Part shown: piece by piece, positions 29,245-37,703 of the stretch
How the letters are laid out: each line of letters begins with the position of its first letter
How positions within the stretch are numbered: the first letter of the stretch is position 1
Assembly (NCBI GenBank): GCA_030651135.1
Contig: JAUSCS010000004.1
Location: forward strand, 1 to 38,014
DNA: 38,014 nt
Source of the DNA: Candidatus Woesearchaeota archaeon
GTDB lineage: Archaea; Nanobdellota; Nanobdellia; Woesearchaeales; JACPBO01
Direction: 5' to 3'
The notes under the pieces: model-generated
What the model saw: the letters and a program-made list of their open reading frames with translations, nothing else
Told to the model about the DNA's origin: nothing
Databases searched by the model: none
Program-made: the position numbers and the translations under genes

Positions 29245-30853
29245 TTGCCACTCTTATAAATTCCTTGAAAAGAGGATGAGGTTTTAGCGGTCTTGATTTA
29301 AATTCTGGATGGAATTGGCTAGCTACGAAAAATGGATGATTTGGAATTTCAATAATTTCCGCCAAATCTTTTTCCGGATTTACTCCGGCTATTATCATGC
29401 CGTTTTTTTCCAGGATATTTCTATATTCATTATTTAATTCATAACGATGGCGATGGCGCTCTGATATATTGGGCTTGTCGTAGACCTTATAGCTTAAAGT
29501 ACCTGGTTTTAATTTGCAGTTATAAGACCCTAGTCTCATTGTACCTCCATATCTCTTTTCTTTTAGGAGAACTTTTTGTTCTGGCATAACATCAATTACA
29601 ATATTTTTTGAAGATTGTTTAAATTCTGCTGAAGTGGCATCTTTTAATCCGCAGACGTTTCTTGCAAATTCTATCACTGCCAACTGCATTCCCAAACATA
29701 ATCCCAGAAACGGGATTTTATTTTTTCTGCAATACTCAATAACTTTTATCTTTCCTTCTATTCCCCTATTTCCGAATCCTCCCGGAACAATTATGCCGTC
29801 AAATTTTTTGAGCATTGAAAGTGTTTTAGGATTTTTTTCAAAGTTTTCTGATGATATCCATGTAATTTTTGCTTTTCTATGAAAAGAAAAGGCAGCGTGT
29901 TTTATTGCTTCAATCACGGAGATATAAGAATCTGTTAAAGTAAAGTTTCCTGATTCAAAATATTTACCGACTATTCCAATTTCAACTAGCAAAGGAGAAT
30001 TTTGTATCATTTTAACTAATTTACCCCATTCTTTTAAATCAGATGGTCTGGCCCTTAAATTAAATTTTTTCAATATTCTGTTCCCCATATTTTCTTTTTC
30101 AAAATTAATCGGCACTTCATATATGGATTTTACATCTGGGGCGGAAATAATATCTTGAATCTCAACATTACAAAAATTAGAAAGTTTTCTTTTCCTGAGT
30201 TCGTCCAAAGGAGTTGTAGACCTGGCTAAAATCATGTCGGGTTGAATACCAGCTGAATTTAGCGTTCTAACAGCATATTGTGTTGGCTTTGTCTTCATTT
30301 CGCCCATTATTTCAGGAATTGGCATATAGCTTACCAAAATAAAAAGCACATCTTTTGGATTGCTTATTTTTAACATTCTGGCGGCTTCCAAAAACAGCAT
30401 ATTTTGATATTCGCCTACTGTTCCTCCGATTTCAATTAATATGAAGTCGGCTTTAACTTTTTTGCCTGCTCTATTTATTGTTGCTATTACTTCATTGGGA
30501 ATATCTGGCACTACTTCAACGCATTTCCCTCCATATTCTAAGTTCCTTTCTTTGTTGATTACAGATTGATAAACTCTGCCTGTTGTAAGATAGTTATCGG
30601 TGTATATATTTTCATCTAAAAACCTTTCATAGTTGCCAACATCCTGGTCGCACTCTACGCCATCATCAGTTACAAAAACTTCTCCATGTTCAATAGGATT
30701 CATTGTGCCAGCATCAACGTTGATATAAGGGTCAATTTTTATTGCTGTAACCTTAAATCCTTTGCTTTTTAAAATTCTTCCTATAGAGGCCGTTGCTATG
30801 CCCTTGCCTATGCCAGACATTACGCCTCCTGCTACGAAAATATATCGTGCCAT
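29234..30853 (-). CDS. pyrG: CTP synthase
   Basis: This 539-aa enzyme converts UTP to CTP with ATP and glutamine. The synthetase domain (about 1-265) opens with 'YIFVAGGVMSGIGKGIATAS', and 'IKIDPYINVDAGTMNPIEHG' binds Mg-ATP/UTP. The glutaminase domain (about 290-539) carries nucleophile Cys386 in 'FLGLCLGMQL' and the His/Glu pair in 'SQFHPEFKSRPLKPHP'. Its length matches the family. It is downstream of rplI by 44 bases on the same strand and convergent, with overlap, to rpmA. Confidence 0.97.
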   Translation of the reverse strand: MARYIFVAGGVMSGIGKGIATASIGRILKSKGFKVTAIKIDPYINVDAGTMNPIEHGEVFVTDDGVECDQDVGNYERFLDENIYTDNYLTTGRVYQSVINKERNLEYGGKCVEVVPDIPNEVIATINRAGKKVKADFILIEIGGTVGEYQNMLFLEAARMLKISNPKDVLFILVSYMPIPEIMGEMKTKPTQYAVRTLNSAGIQPDMILARSTTPLDELRKRKLSNFCNVEIQDIISAPDVKSIYEVPINFEKENMGNRILKKFNLRARPSDLKEWGKLVKMIQNSPLLVEIGIVGKYFESGNFTLTDSYISVIEAIKHAAFSFHRKAKITWISSENFEKNPKTLSMLKKFDGIIVPGGFGNRGIEGKIKVIEYCRKNKIPFLGLCLGMQLAVIEFARNVCGLKDATSAEFKQSSKNIVIDVMPEQKVLLKEKRYGGTMRLGSYNCKLKPGTLSYKVYDKPNISERHRHRYELNNEYRNILEKNGMIIAGVNPEKDLAEIIEIPNHPFFVASQFHPEFKSRPLKPHPLFKEFIRVAIKK

Positions 30854-30897
30854 AATAATTACCTTAAATTACGAAACGCAAGTTTTGGCTCTTTATT

Positions 30898-31347
30898 TTA
30901 GATTTTTTCTTCTACAATTATTACTCTTATTTCAACTTCTAAGTTGTGGTCTAGATTAATTTTTATAGGAAATTCTCCCAATGCTTTAATTGGTTGCTCT
31001 AACATTATTTTCGATTTTTTAACATCAAAACCCATCTCTTTTAGCTTTTCGGCTATTTTTTGACTATTAATCGCTTCAAAAAGCTGGCCTTCGTTGCCAA
31101 CCTTTATTGGAATATTTAATTCCAGGCCATCAAGAGTAGAAGCCATCTCTTGCGCTTTTTTTAAGTCTTCTTCTATCTCTTTTGTAATAATTACTTTTTG
31201 CGTTTCAAGCCATTTTATGGCTTGTTTTGTAGCAGTTTTTACCAATCCCTGCGGTATTAAAAAATTCCTAGCATAGCCGTCTTTAACTTCTTTTATTTCA
31301 TATTTTTTCCCAAGATCTTGAACGTCTTTTAGGAGAATTACTTTCAT
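30898..31347 (-). CDS. rplI: 50S ribosomal protein L9
   Basis: This 149-aa protein has the classic L9 N-terminus '[20 protein letters not shown]', then '[20 protein letters not shown]', a long connecting helix and a C-terminal domain. L9 binds 23S rRNA and projects from the large subunit. Some CPR lineages are known to lack L9, so its presence is informative for placement. It stands between the CtpA-like protease gene and pyrG, 44-46 bases from each. Confidence 0.95.
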   Translation of the reverse strand: MKVILLKDVQDLGKKYEIKEVKDGYARNFLIPQGLVKTATKQAIKWLETQKVIITKEIEEDLKKAQEMASTLDGLELNIPIKVGNEGQLFEAINSQKIAEKLKEMGFDVKKSKIMLEQPIKALGEFPIKINLDHNLEVEIRVIIVEEKI

Positions 31348-31393
31348 AATATTATTGGACGATTGCTTAATAATTATTTTATCAGAGTTAATA

Positions 31394-32584
31394 CTACTTT
31401 AAATTCTTAATTATTTCAAGCGCTTTATCTAATTGTGGGTCCTTATTGTCCTCAAAATCTTTATCTGTTAATTCTATTTTTATATCAGGAGTTAATCCCA
31501 CCTCTGATATTGAATTTCCGTTTGGAGTAAGCCACTTTGCAACAGTTATTTTAATCATAGAGCCGTCTCTTAACTCCAACACTTGCTGGACGGATCCTTT
31601 TCCAAAAGATTTTTCGCCTATTAACTTAATTTTTCTGTTGTCTCTTAATGCTCCAGATAATATTTCAGATGCAGATGCTGAACCTTGGTTTATTAAAACA
31701 ACTATAGGATATTCAGAAAAATTGGCATTACCGTCAGTTTTATAATATTTTTTATCTTTGTTTTCCCCAAAATTTTCTATTGTTACAACCTGGTCTTTCT
31801 TTAAGAACCAACCCGATATATCCCTGGCAACTTCAAGATAACCGCCGGGATTGTTTCTTAAGTCCAAAACTATCCTTTTGGCTGGACTCTTTAAAATTTC
31901 TAATGCGATTTTGTTAAAATTAGATGACAGTGATCCGTCAAATAAATGTATGCGAACATAGGCAATATCTCCATCTTTGAGCTTCCAATCTGAAGAGGGA
32001 ATATTAATTGTATCTCTAATAATTTTAATATCTTTTGTGTCTTTCCAATCATCTCTAAAGATTGTTAAAGTTACTTCTGTTCCTTTTGTGCCCCTAATTA
32101 AATCCACTGCCTCATCTATGTCCATATCAGAAGTGCTTTTACCATTTATACTTATTATTACATCGCCTGCCCTTAGACCGGCTTTTTTCCCAGGAGTATT
32201 TTCCATAGGGGCGATTATTGTTAATTGATTCTTTTTTAATCCAATTTCTACGCCAATTCCATCAAAAGAACCAGATAGGTCTTGCTCAAATTTCTTGGCT
32301 TCAGTGGGATTAAAAAAATTAGTATACGGATCTCCCAGAGAATTTGTCATCCCAGATATTGCCCCATAAATTATTTTTTGCGTATCTAATTTTGTTGAGT
32401 CAACAAAATTTTCTTGAAGTTTATAATAAGCATCCCAAAAAAGAGAAAGATCAATATTTGTGGGAGCGCAAATTGGACAAACTACTTGTTTTTGGCCAAT
32501 GTAAAAACCCACTCCAAAAACAAGTAAAAAAGCCACTATAAGCCCTAAAAATAAAAATATTTTCCGTTTGTTAAAAGATATCAT
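31394..32584 (-). CDS. C-terminal processing peptidase (S41, CtpA-like)
   Basis: This 396-aa protein has an N-terminal membrane anchor (about residues 9-28), a PDZ domain (about 105-190, '[15 protein letters not shown]', '[15 protein letters not shown]') and an S41 protease domain. The catalytic Ser lies in GSASASEIL (about 301-309) and the Lys in '[11 protein letters not shown]', as in Tsp/CtpA. It acts outside the membrane, cleaving non-polar C-termini of secreted or wall proteins. It starts one base after the stop of the DsbA-partner membrane gene, so it is probably translated with it. Confidence 0.92.
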   Translation of the reverse strand: MISFNKRKIFLFLGLIVAFLLVFGVGFYIGQKQVVCPICAPTNIDLSLFWDAYYKLQENFVDSTKLDTQKIIYGAISGMTNSLGDPYTNFFNPTEAKKFEQDLSGSFDGIGVEIGLKKNQLTIIAPMENTPGKKAGLRAGDVIISINGKSTSDMDIDEAVDLIRGTKGTEVTLTIFRDDWKDTKDIKIIRDTINIPSSDWKLKDGDIAYVRIHLFDGSLSSNFNKIALEILKSPAKRIVLDLRNNPGGYLEVARDISGWFLKKDQVVTIENFGENKDKKYYKTDGNANFSEYPIVVLINQGSASASEILSGALRDNRKIKLIGEKSFGKGSVQQVLELRDGSMIKITVAKWLTPNGNSISEVGLTPDIKIELTDKDFEDNKDPQLDKALEIIKNLK

Positions 32585-32585
32585 A

Positions 32586-33131
32586 TTAATTAATTTTACA
32601 AACAGCTGGATTCTGAATTTGTTTTGACACCATATAAACTGATATAGATAGCAGAGTTATTCCAATAATACCAAATTCTCCTCCCCGAAGAGGTAAAAAA
32701 GAGAGTACCCAAGATGCGCCTAACAACGAAAGAATACTGGTAATAATTATCGATCCGCAAGAAGCGCATCCTATGCCAAGAATACCACTTATAGCACCAA
32801 AAAATCCTGAAGTGATTCCATTCTGTTTAGTTTCGGTAATTCTTTGTCTTAAATAATAAACAATCATAGAGATATTAATTCCAAATAATACGGCGATAGC
32901 AATCGTATACGAAGCAGAAAGCAGAGTAAAATTAGTGGTAATTGATCCCAAAAGACTAATTGGCAAATTAATCTTTTGCGAAAGTGATATGCCCGAATGA
33001 CTCATAATGCTTATGATTAAACGGATATTTGGTAACCATACGGCAAATACAAACACTATAAAGCTCGTGGCAAGTGCCAAGAGTGCGTATGTTGGTTTTT
33101 GAAATACTTTTTTTAAGGCTCCAAACACCAT
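32586..33131 (-). CDS. Polytopic membrane protein with CxxC motif, DsbA-operon partner
   Basis: This 181-aa protein has four to five membrane helices. Between helices it carries 'GIGCASCGSIII', a C-x2-C pair at a helix start, which could be a redox or metal site. The C-terminus holds another cysteine ('PAVCKIN'). It starts one base after the DsbA-like stop and ends one base before the protease gene. It may reoxidise or reduce the DsbA-like protein, as VKOR or DsbB do elsewhere, but it does not look like either family. Inference from context only. Confidence 0.65.
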   Translation of the reverse strand: MVFGALKKVFQKPTYALLALATSFIVFVFAVWLPNIRLIISIMSHSGISLSQKINLPISLLGSITTNFTLLSASYTIAIAVLFGINISMIVYYLRQRITETKQNGITSGFFGAISGILGIGCASCGSIIITSILSLLGASWVLSFLPLRGGEFGIIGITLLSISVYMVSKQIQNPAVCKIN

Positions 33132-33132
33132 A

Positions 33133-33858
33133 TTATTGTCCCTGCAGAGCCAAATCGATAATTTGCTTGAAAGCAGAATATGGCTGTGCCCCAGAAATAA
33201 GATTCTTGCCTATAATGGAACCAGGAGTCCCATTAATGCCGAAGGTTCCTCCTTCAGTTTTGTCATTATCTATCGCCTTTTGATATTCAGATTGTTTTGA
33301 ATTCATTAAGTTTGCAACTTTATCTCCATTACCAGCTCCGAGTATGGTTTTGGTGAGAGCAATAATATCATCTTTGCTTCCCCATCCTGAATTTTCATTA
33401 TCTTGTTTGTCATATATTGCCATGCGCCAGTCAAAATATTTATTGGGAGCAACTTCCCAGACTGCTCTTCCTGCGATACCGGCTGTTTGCGAGTCGTTAC
33501 CTAAAAATTGAAAGTCCTTAAATACTATTTTTACTTTGTCTGGATAATCCTTAACAATCTGATCTATAACAGTTGTCTCTAACTGTTTACAGAATGGACA
33601 CTGAAAGTCTTCCCAAGTTGCCAATACTACTGGCGCGTTTGCATTACCCACGAAAGGAATGCCAGATGTTTTAACTTTACTAATATCAACGTCAGCGCTT
33701 GGTTGCTGTATAGGTTGATTTATTTCTTGACCCTGGTTATTATTTGTTGCGACAGGAGATGCCGAATTTTTACCTGAAAAATAAATTGCTCCTCCGATAA
33801 TAAGACCTGCAATAATGATTGAAAAAGGAATTATTAATTTGTTGATTTTTTCTGACAT
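33133..33858 (-). CDS. Membrane-anchored DsbA-like thiol oxidoreductase
   Basis: This 241-aa protein has a signal anchor (about residues 10-28), a Gln/Pro-rich linker and a thioredoxin-fold domain with the active site CPFC ('WEDFQCPFCKQLE') and the cis-Pro loop GTPG ('FGINGTPGSIIG'). The helical insert is of DsbA_2/BdbD type. It forms or exchanges disulfides outside the membrane, which fits the cysteine-rich surface proteins encoded elsewhere in the window. It is first in a tightly coupled three-gene set with its own promoter. Confidence 0.88.
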   Translation of the reverse strand: MSEKINKLIIPFSIIIAGLIIGGAIYFSGKNSASPVATNNNQGQEINQPIQQPSADVDISKVKTSGIPFVGNANAPVVLATWEDFQCPFCKQLETTVIDQIVKDYPDKVKIVFKDFQFLGNDSQTAGIAGRAVWEVAPNKYFDWRMAIYDKQDNENSGWGSKDDIIALTKTILGAGNGDKVANLMNSKQSEYQKAIDNDKTEGGTFGINGTPGSIIGKNLISGAQPYSAFKQIIDLALQGQ

Positions 33859-33895
33859 ATTTTTATTTGTTAGATATTAATTATATTATAATAGC

Positions 33896-33924
33896 ATTCT
33901 ATCAAATTGGCATTGGCTCGTCAA
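33896..33924 (-). promoter_or_regulatory. Promoter of the DsbA-like operon
   Basis: On the minus strand, TTGACG (33919-33924), a 17-base spacer and TAGAAT (33896-33901). The -35 overlaps the last codons of the upstream uracil-DNA glycosylase gene. Confidence 0.6.
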
Positions 33925-34490
33925 TTGCCGTTATTTGTTTCTTTAATTTTCTTAAGCATTGCTGGTAATTTTTTAAAATTTTTTTGAAATTCTTTCATCA
34001 TAGCTGGGGCGCGAAGAGCTGCCGCAGGGTGGAACATTGGCGCCACAAACCAATCAGCTACTTTAAAAAGTTTCCCCTGGTCACGCGTTATTTTAGCATT
34101 CGGCAAAAAATAGTTCATTGAGAAACGGCCAAGCGGAACAATTACTTTGGGATTTATTATTTTAATTTGACTAGTGAGATATGGCTTATATTTTTCTATT
34201 TCTTTTGGCAATGGGTCTCTGTTTTCTGGCGGTCTGCGTTTTACTATATTTGTAATATAAACATTTTCCTCTTTCCAGCCAAGTTCGCATATTAATCTGC
34301 GTAAAAGTTGGCCGGATCTGCCAACAAATGGTCTTTTTTGTTCATCTTCAGTTGCTCCCGGAGCTTCGCCAATAAAAATCACTTCACTGTCAGAACTCCC
34401 CTCGCCGAATACCAAATTTGATTTAAGTGGAAGATTTTTATCGTTTTCAATTTCTTGTTTAAGTTTTTCTAAAGCAGAAATTTTATCCAT
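33921..34490 (-). CDS. Uracil-DNA glycosylase, family 4-like, without Fe-S cysteines
   Basis: This 189-aa protein has family signatures: 'VIFIGEAPGATEDEQKRPFV' with 'GRSGQLLRRLI', 'VYITNIVKRRPPENRDP' and 'FHPAAALRAP'. It removes uracil from DNA to start base-excision repair. Family 4 enzymes normally hold a 4Fe-4S cluster with four cysteines: two near the N-terminus, one in 'KCRPP' and one in 'ACRPYL'. Here the N-terminal pair is absent, and the other two positions read KRRPP and EKYKPYL. The only Cys is in 'LICELGW', outside these positions. The enzyme should therefore be cluster-free. Confidence 0.88.
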   Translation of the reverse strand: MDKISALEKLKQEIENDKNLPLKSNLVFGEGSSDSEVIFIGEAPGATEDEQKRPFVGRSGQLLRRLICELGWKEENVYITNIVKRRPPENRDPLPKEIEKYKPYLTSQIKIINPKVIVPLGRFSMNYFLPNAKITRDQGKLFKVADWFVAPMFHPAAALRAPAMMKEFQKNFKKLPAMLKKIKETNNGN

Positions 34491-34513
34491 TCTTTCTTAT
34501 ATAAATAAATTTA

Positions 34514-34915
34514 TTATTCTGTTGTTGTGCCGTCAAATTCTGGACCATTTGTTATGGCTTCTTCTCTGGTAGCACGTACAATGCCGTCTTTATGATGTGG
34601 CGGAGCATAAATAGTATAAAGCTTAAGAGGTTCGCTATCTGAAATATTAACAACATTATGCGTTGTTCCAGCTGGCACAATCACGCTGTCGCCATCAGAG
34701 ACATCATATTCAGTTTCATTGATAATGACTTTCCCTTTCCCTTTTTCAAAACGAAAAAATTGATCTCCATCGTCATGAATTTCAGAGCCAATCTCCTCTC
34801 CAGGATTAAGTGACATTAATACTAATTGGCAGTGTTCGGCCGTATAAAGCACCTTACGAAAATTATCATTTTCCACCGTGAGCTTTTCAATATTATCTTT
34901 ATACCCTTTTTTCAT
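34514..34915 (-). CDS. Cupin-domain protein
   Basis: This 133-aa single-domain cupin has motif 1 'GSEIHDDGDQFFRFEKGKG' and motif 2 'VSDGDSVIVPAGTTHNVVN', with metal ligands His, Asp or Gln, Glu and His in the usual spacing. Its fold resembles small cupins annotated as mannose-6-phosphate isomerase-like or oxalate decarboxylase-like, but such names are not reliable here. It is likely cytoplasmic. It sits between pyk (45 bases) and the glycosylase (23 bases) in a minus-strand run. Confidence 0.85.
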   Translation of the reverse strand: MKKGYKDNIEKLTVENDNFRKVLYTAEHCQLVLMSLNPGEEIGSEIHDDGDQFFRFEKGKGKVIINETEYDVSDGDSVIVPAGTTHNVVNISDSEPLKLYTIYAPPHHKDGIVRATREEAITNGPEFDGTTTE

Positions 34916-34960
34916 AATTTTTTATATACATCTTTTGATGCATTTATAATGACCTGTCAA

Positions 34961-36367
34961 TTAGATTGACTCAATGGTGATAGTATTTATATTTGTTTCC
35001 TTGGAAAAATTAAAATTTACATCATAAACACATACTATTACATCGCCATTTTTGAGAAAATTTTTAACTAAATCAATAGATAATATTAAGTCTTTGATGT
35101 TTTTAGCCGATTTCTTTTTTGTAACAAAAGGAATTACTCCTCGTACTAAAGATAATTGACAAGCTATTTTTGGGTTAGTAGTTATAGCCACTATATTATT
35201 TTTCGGCCTAAAAAAAGAAATTGTTCTAGCTGATTCTCCTGAAATTGTTTTTACAAAGATAGCCTTTGCATTAACTTCCGATGCAATATCTGCGGCCGAC
35301 TTTGAAATTGATAAAAATCTGGAAGAGCCGTAGTTATTTGAATTCTCAGTATAATTTTGAATTATTTCAGTTGATTCTAAAACTTTTCTCATCATTTCAA
35401 CCGCTTCTAATGGATTTTTACCGGAAGCAGTTTCTCCAGAAAGCATTACTGCATCAGCAGAGTCATATACGGCATTAGCCACATCAGAAACTTCTGCCCT
35501 GGTAGGTATCGGATTTCTTATCATTGAATCAAGCATTTGCGTTGCTACAATTACGGGTTTCATTTTATTTCTCACTCTTTCTACGATTTCTTTTTGTCTT
35601 ACGGGAAGCTCCCAAAGAGGAGTTTCAATTCCCAAATCCCCCCTGGCTATCATTATAGCGTCGGCTTCATCGATTATCTGGTCTATATTCAAAAGGGCTT
35701 CCGGCCTCTCAATTTTGGCTATTATTTTAACCTCAGTATTTTTTAAAAATTTCCTAGCTTCTTTTACGTCATTTGCATCACGCAAAAAAGAAATGGCCAC
35801 ATAATCTACTCCTGATTTTACTGCAAAAATTATATCAGATTTATCTTTTTGAGAAAGAACGGAACCTTTAATATAAAGCGAAGGAACATTTATTCCTTTA
35901 TTTGAAAAAAGCACTCCACCTTTTATTACGACAGCGCTAAATATGGATTTATTTTTATTTGTTATTTTAATTTTTATTGTTCCGTCATCAAAAAAAACTA
36001 CATTGCCCTCGCTTGTGCTATCCATAAAAGTTTTTGAGGGAATAGGAATGGTATTATTTACAAAATATTTTGTAGAGGAATCCAATAATATTTTTTGTCC
36101 GTCATTTAGCACCAAACCTTCTTTTGGTAAAATACCAACTCTTATTTTAGGACCTTGTATGTCGGCAATTATTGCTATGTGTTTTACTAGTTTTTTTTCT
36201 ATTTTTCTTATGGATTTTATTATTTTTCCATGACTTTTATGGTCATTATGAGAAAAGTTAAGACGGATGCAATCAACACCGGCCAGTATCATTTTTTCTA
36301 ATATATCTTCCCTTTCAGATGAAGGGCCTACTGTAGCTATAATTTTGGTTTTCTTTTTAAAAAACAT
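34961..36367 (-). CDS. pyk: Pyruvate kinase
   Basis: This 468-aa enzyme makes pyruvate and ATP from phosphoenolpyruvate and ADP. Signatures: 'KIIATVGPSSEREDILEKMI' at the start, 'IRLNFSHNDHKSHG', 'IADIQGPKIRVG', the active-site block 'IIAKIERPEALLNIDQI' with 'IMIARGDLGIETP', and 'ATQMLDSMIRNPIPTRAEVS'. The C-terminal domain is present but no extra PEP-utiliser domain follows. It is the first gene of the minus-strand run at the edge of the GC-rich element and is preceded by a hairpin leader (36391-36418). Confidence 0.96.
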   Translation of the reverse strand: MFFKKKTKIIATVGPSSEREDILEKMILAGVDCIRLNFSHNDHKSHGKIIKSIRKIEKKLVKHIAIIADIQGPKIRVGILPKEGLVLNDGQKILLDSSTKYFVNNTIPIPSKTFMDSTSEGNVVFFDDGTIKIKITNKNKSIFSAVVIKGGVLFSNKGINVPSLYIKGSVLSQKDKSDIIFAVKSGVDYVAISFLRDANDVKEARKFLKNTEVKIIAKIERPEALLNIDQIIDEADAIMIARGDLGIETPLWELPVRQKEIVERVRNKMKPVIVATQMLDSMIRNPIPTRAEVSDVANAVYDSADAVMLSGETASGKNPLEAVEMMRKVLESTEIIQNYTENSNNYGSSRFLSISKSAADIASEVNAKAIFVKTISGESARTISFFRPKNNIVAITTNPKIACQLSLVRGVIPFVTKKKSAKNIKDLILSIDLVKNFLKNGDVIVCVYDVNFNFSKETNINTITIESI

Positions 36368-36390
36368 ATTTTATTTAATTAATTTTTATT

Positions 36391-36418
36391 GGTGTGCCTC
36401 TTAAAGGAGGCTCGCACC
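36391..36418. other. Hairpin between pyk and the GC-rich element
   Basis: GGTGTGCCTC (36391-36400) pairs with GAGG..CGCACC (36407-36418), with a two-base bulge. There is no T-run on either side, so it is more likely a leader or boundary structure than a terminator. Confidence 0.4.
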
Positions 36419-36420
36419 TA

Positions 36421-36504
36421 TTTTAGCAAAAATGGAGGCACTTTACCTAGTCACGCGGGTAGTCAGTCGCTCCTTGCCCGAATGACTAGGGAGAATTGCT
36501 AAAA
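36421..36504. repeat. 84-bp nested palindrome at the element boundary
   Basis: The outer arms are TTTTAGCAA (36421-36429) and TTGCTAAAA (36496-36504), a perfect 9-bp match. Inner arms are CCTAGTCA (36446-36453) and TGACTAGG (36483-36490), also perfect, with CGGG/CCCG inside them. It lies where composition changes from AT-rich core to GC-rich element and could be an attachment site, replication or transfer origin, or a structured RNA. Confidence 0.55.
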
Positions 36505-36758
36505 GCCCTATTAAACATTGCCTTTTGCAGAGCACCGCCTCGCAAAATCAAAAGCCGACTTCACTCCGCTCCTCGCAAAGCCTCGTCGCTCCGTGAAATG
36601 TCGCGGGTTCGCGTTTGGTGGCTCGGCCTTCTCTCCTGTTCTGCTATTTCTTTTTGCTCGTTGGTGGGGGGGGGAATACGAAGAAAAAAGGATAGAACAG
36701 GAGAGGAAGGCCTCGGCGAGGGGGTCGGATAGGCGTATAATGACAATATAACGCTCCT
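36505..36758. other. GC-rich intergenic stretch with a 19-bp inverted repeat
   Basis: I see no convincing gene here. GGCCTTCTCTCCTGTTCT (36625-36642) pairs with the complementary AGAACAGGAGAG..GGCC arm at 36694-36712, with one bulged base. The loop contains a run of nine G residues (36666-36674). A second inverted pair, GAGGGGGTCGGA (36718-36729) and TCCGACCCCCTC (36801-36812), encloses the promoter and start of the next gene. ATAACGCTCCT occurs twice (36748-36758 and 36830-36840). These features suggest regulation of, or an origin for, the mobile element. Confidence 0.5.
36736..36741 (+). promoter_or_regulatory. TATAAT -10 for the replication-relaxation gene
   Basis: A perfect TATAAT lies 17 bases before the ATG at 36759, with no good -35. 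The transcript would have a leader of only about 10 bases and would be nearly leaderless. Confidence 0.4.
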
Positions 36759-37622
36759 ATGTCAAAACCAAGCTCAAAGTTATTTCAACGATTAGAGGTG
36801 TCCGACCCCCTCAAGCTCCAGCCCCGCGACATAACGCTCCTCCGCGATGTTGCTGATTTCCGTTTCCTTAACACGGAGCAAGTTTTAGCACTTCACGAGG
36901 GAAGCCGCCGCAACCTGATGGAGCGATTGAGCCGCCTCTACCATCACGGCTACCTTGACCGACCAGTCAGTCAAAGCTCCGCACGCCTCACCTCGGCGCA
37001 CATGGTTTACTCCTTGGGACGCAAGGGAGCGGAGCAACTGTCAAAAGACGCGGAGGAGCGCGAAGGGATTTATCGCCGACTGCGCGAAAATGAAAGGACG
37101 CTTCCTTTGATGGCTCACTCTTTAATGATTTCTCAATTCAGAGTTTGTCTTACGCTCGCCGCCAAAACTCACGGAGTAAAAATCACTCGCTTCACGCAGG
37201 GCTACGATCTGAAAGATATGTTGCGTGATGTTCACGGCGAAAATCCCTCATTAGTTCCCGACGCATTTTTTACGATTGAAGACAAAGATGAGGTTATCAA
37301 CTTTTTTCTTGAGGCCGACCGAGGCACGATGAAAACCGAAAGATTTGTTGATAAACTTAAAACCTACTGGTCGTGGCGAAGCGACGAGAGGTTAAAAAAG
37401 AAACTTCGCCTTACCCATTTCCGCGTCCTCACTATCGCCCCGTCAGAAAGACGGAGCGACAGTTTACGGAACGCTGGAAAGGGCGGCGATCCTCGCGGAG
37501 ACGGAAGTTTAATGTTTTTATTCGCCCCCGAAACAGAATATAGCTTGTCCAAGCCGGATATGCTTTTGAAGCCGATTTGGAAGTCGCCGAAAGACGAAAC
37601 GCCACACACGATTTTGGAATAA
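36759..37622 (+). CDS. Replication-relaxation family protein (mobile-element type)
   Basis: This 287-aa protein has an N-terminal winged-helix domain ('LQPRDITLLRDVADFRFLNT', 'RRNLMERLSRLYHHGYLDRP') and a C-terminal nuclease-like fold ('SLVPDAFFTIEDKDEVINFF', 'LEADRGTMKTERF'). Both are typical of the replication-relaxation family found on plasmids and integrative elements in CPR and Gram-positive bacteria. It probably binds the element's origin or relaxes DNA before transfer. Its codon use and GC content are clearly higher than those of the core genes. No relaxase is visible before the window ends. Confidence 0.8.
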   Translation: MSKPSSKLFQRLEVSDPLKLQPRDITLLRDVADFRFLNTEQVLALHEGSRRNLMERLSRLYHHGYLDRPVSQSSARLTSAHMVYSLGRKGAEQLSKDAEEREGIYRRLRENERTLPLMAHSLMISQFRVCLTLAAKTHGVKITRFTQGYDLKDMLRDVHGENPSLVPDAFFTIEDKDEVINFFLEADRGTMKTERFVDKLKTYWSWRSDERLKKKLRLTHFRVLTIAPSERRSDSLRNAGKGGDPRGDGSLMFLFAPETEYSLSKPDMLLKPIWKSPKDETPHTILE

Positions 37623-37703
37623 GTGGTAAAATGAAGTTGCAAGTTTTCTTGGCCGTATAGTCGTGCGGTCTTAATTAACCAGTTATTTAATAAAATCTTA
37701 TAT

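Noticed and set aside
33747-33760. TTTGTTGCGACAGG inside the DsbA-like gene as another copy
   Set aside because: It needs a shift of one base to match the core and keeps only GCGACA in register; chance is enough to explain it.
36496-36751. Overlapping 77- and 78-aa plus-strand frames and a 61-aa minus-strand frame before the replication-relaxation gene
   Set aside because: They overlap each other across palindromes and a nine-G run, show biased low-complexity translations and have no ribosome site.
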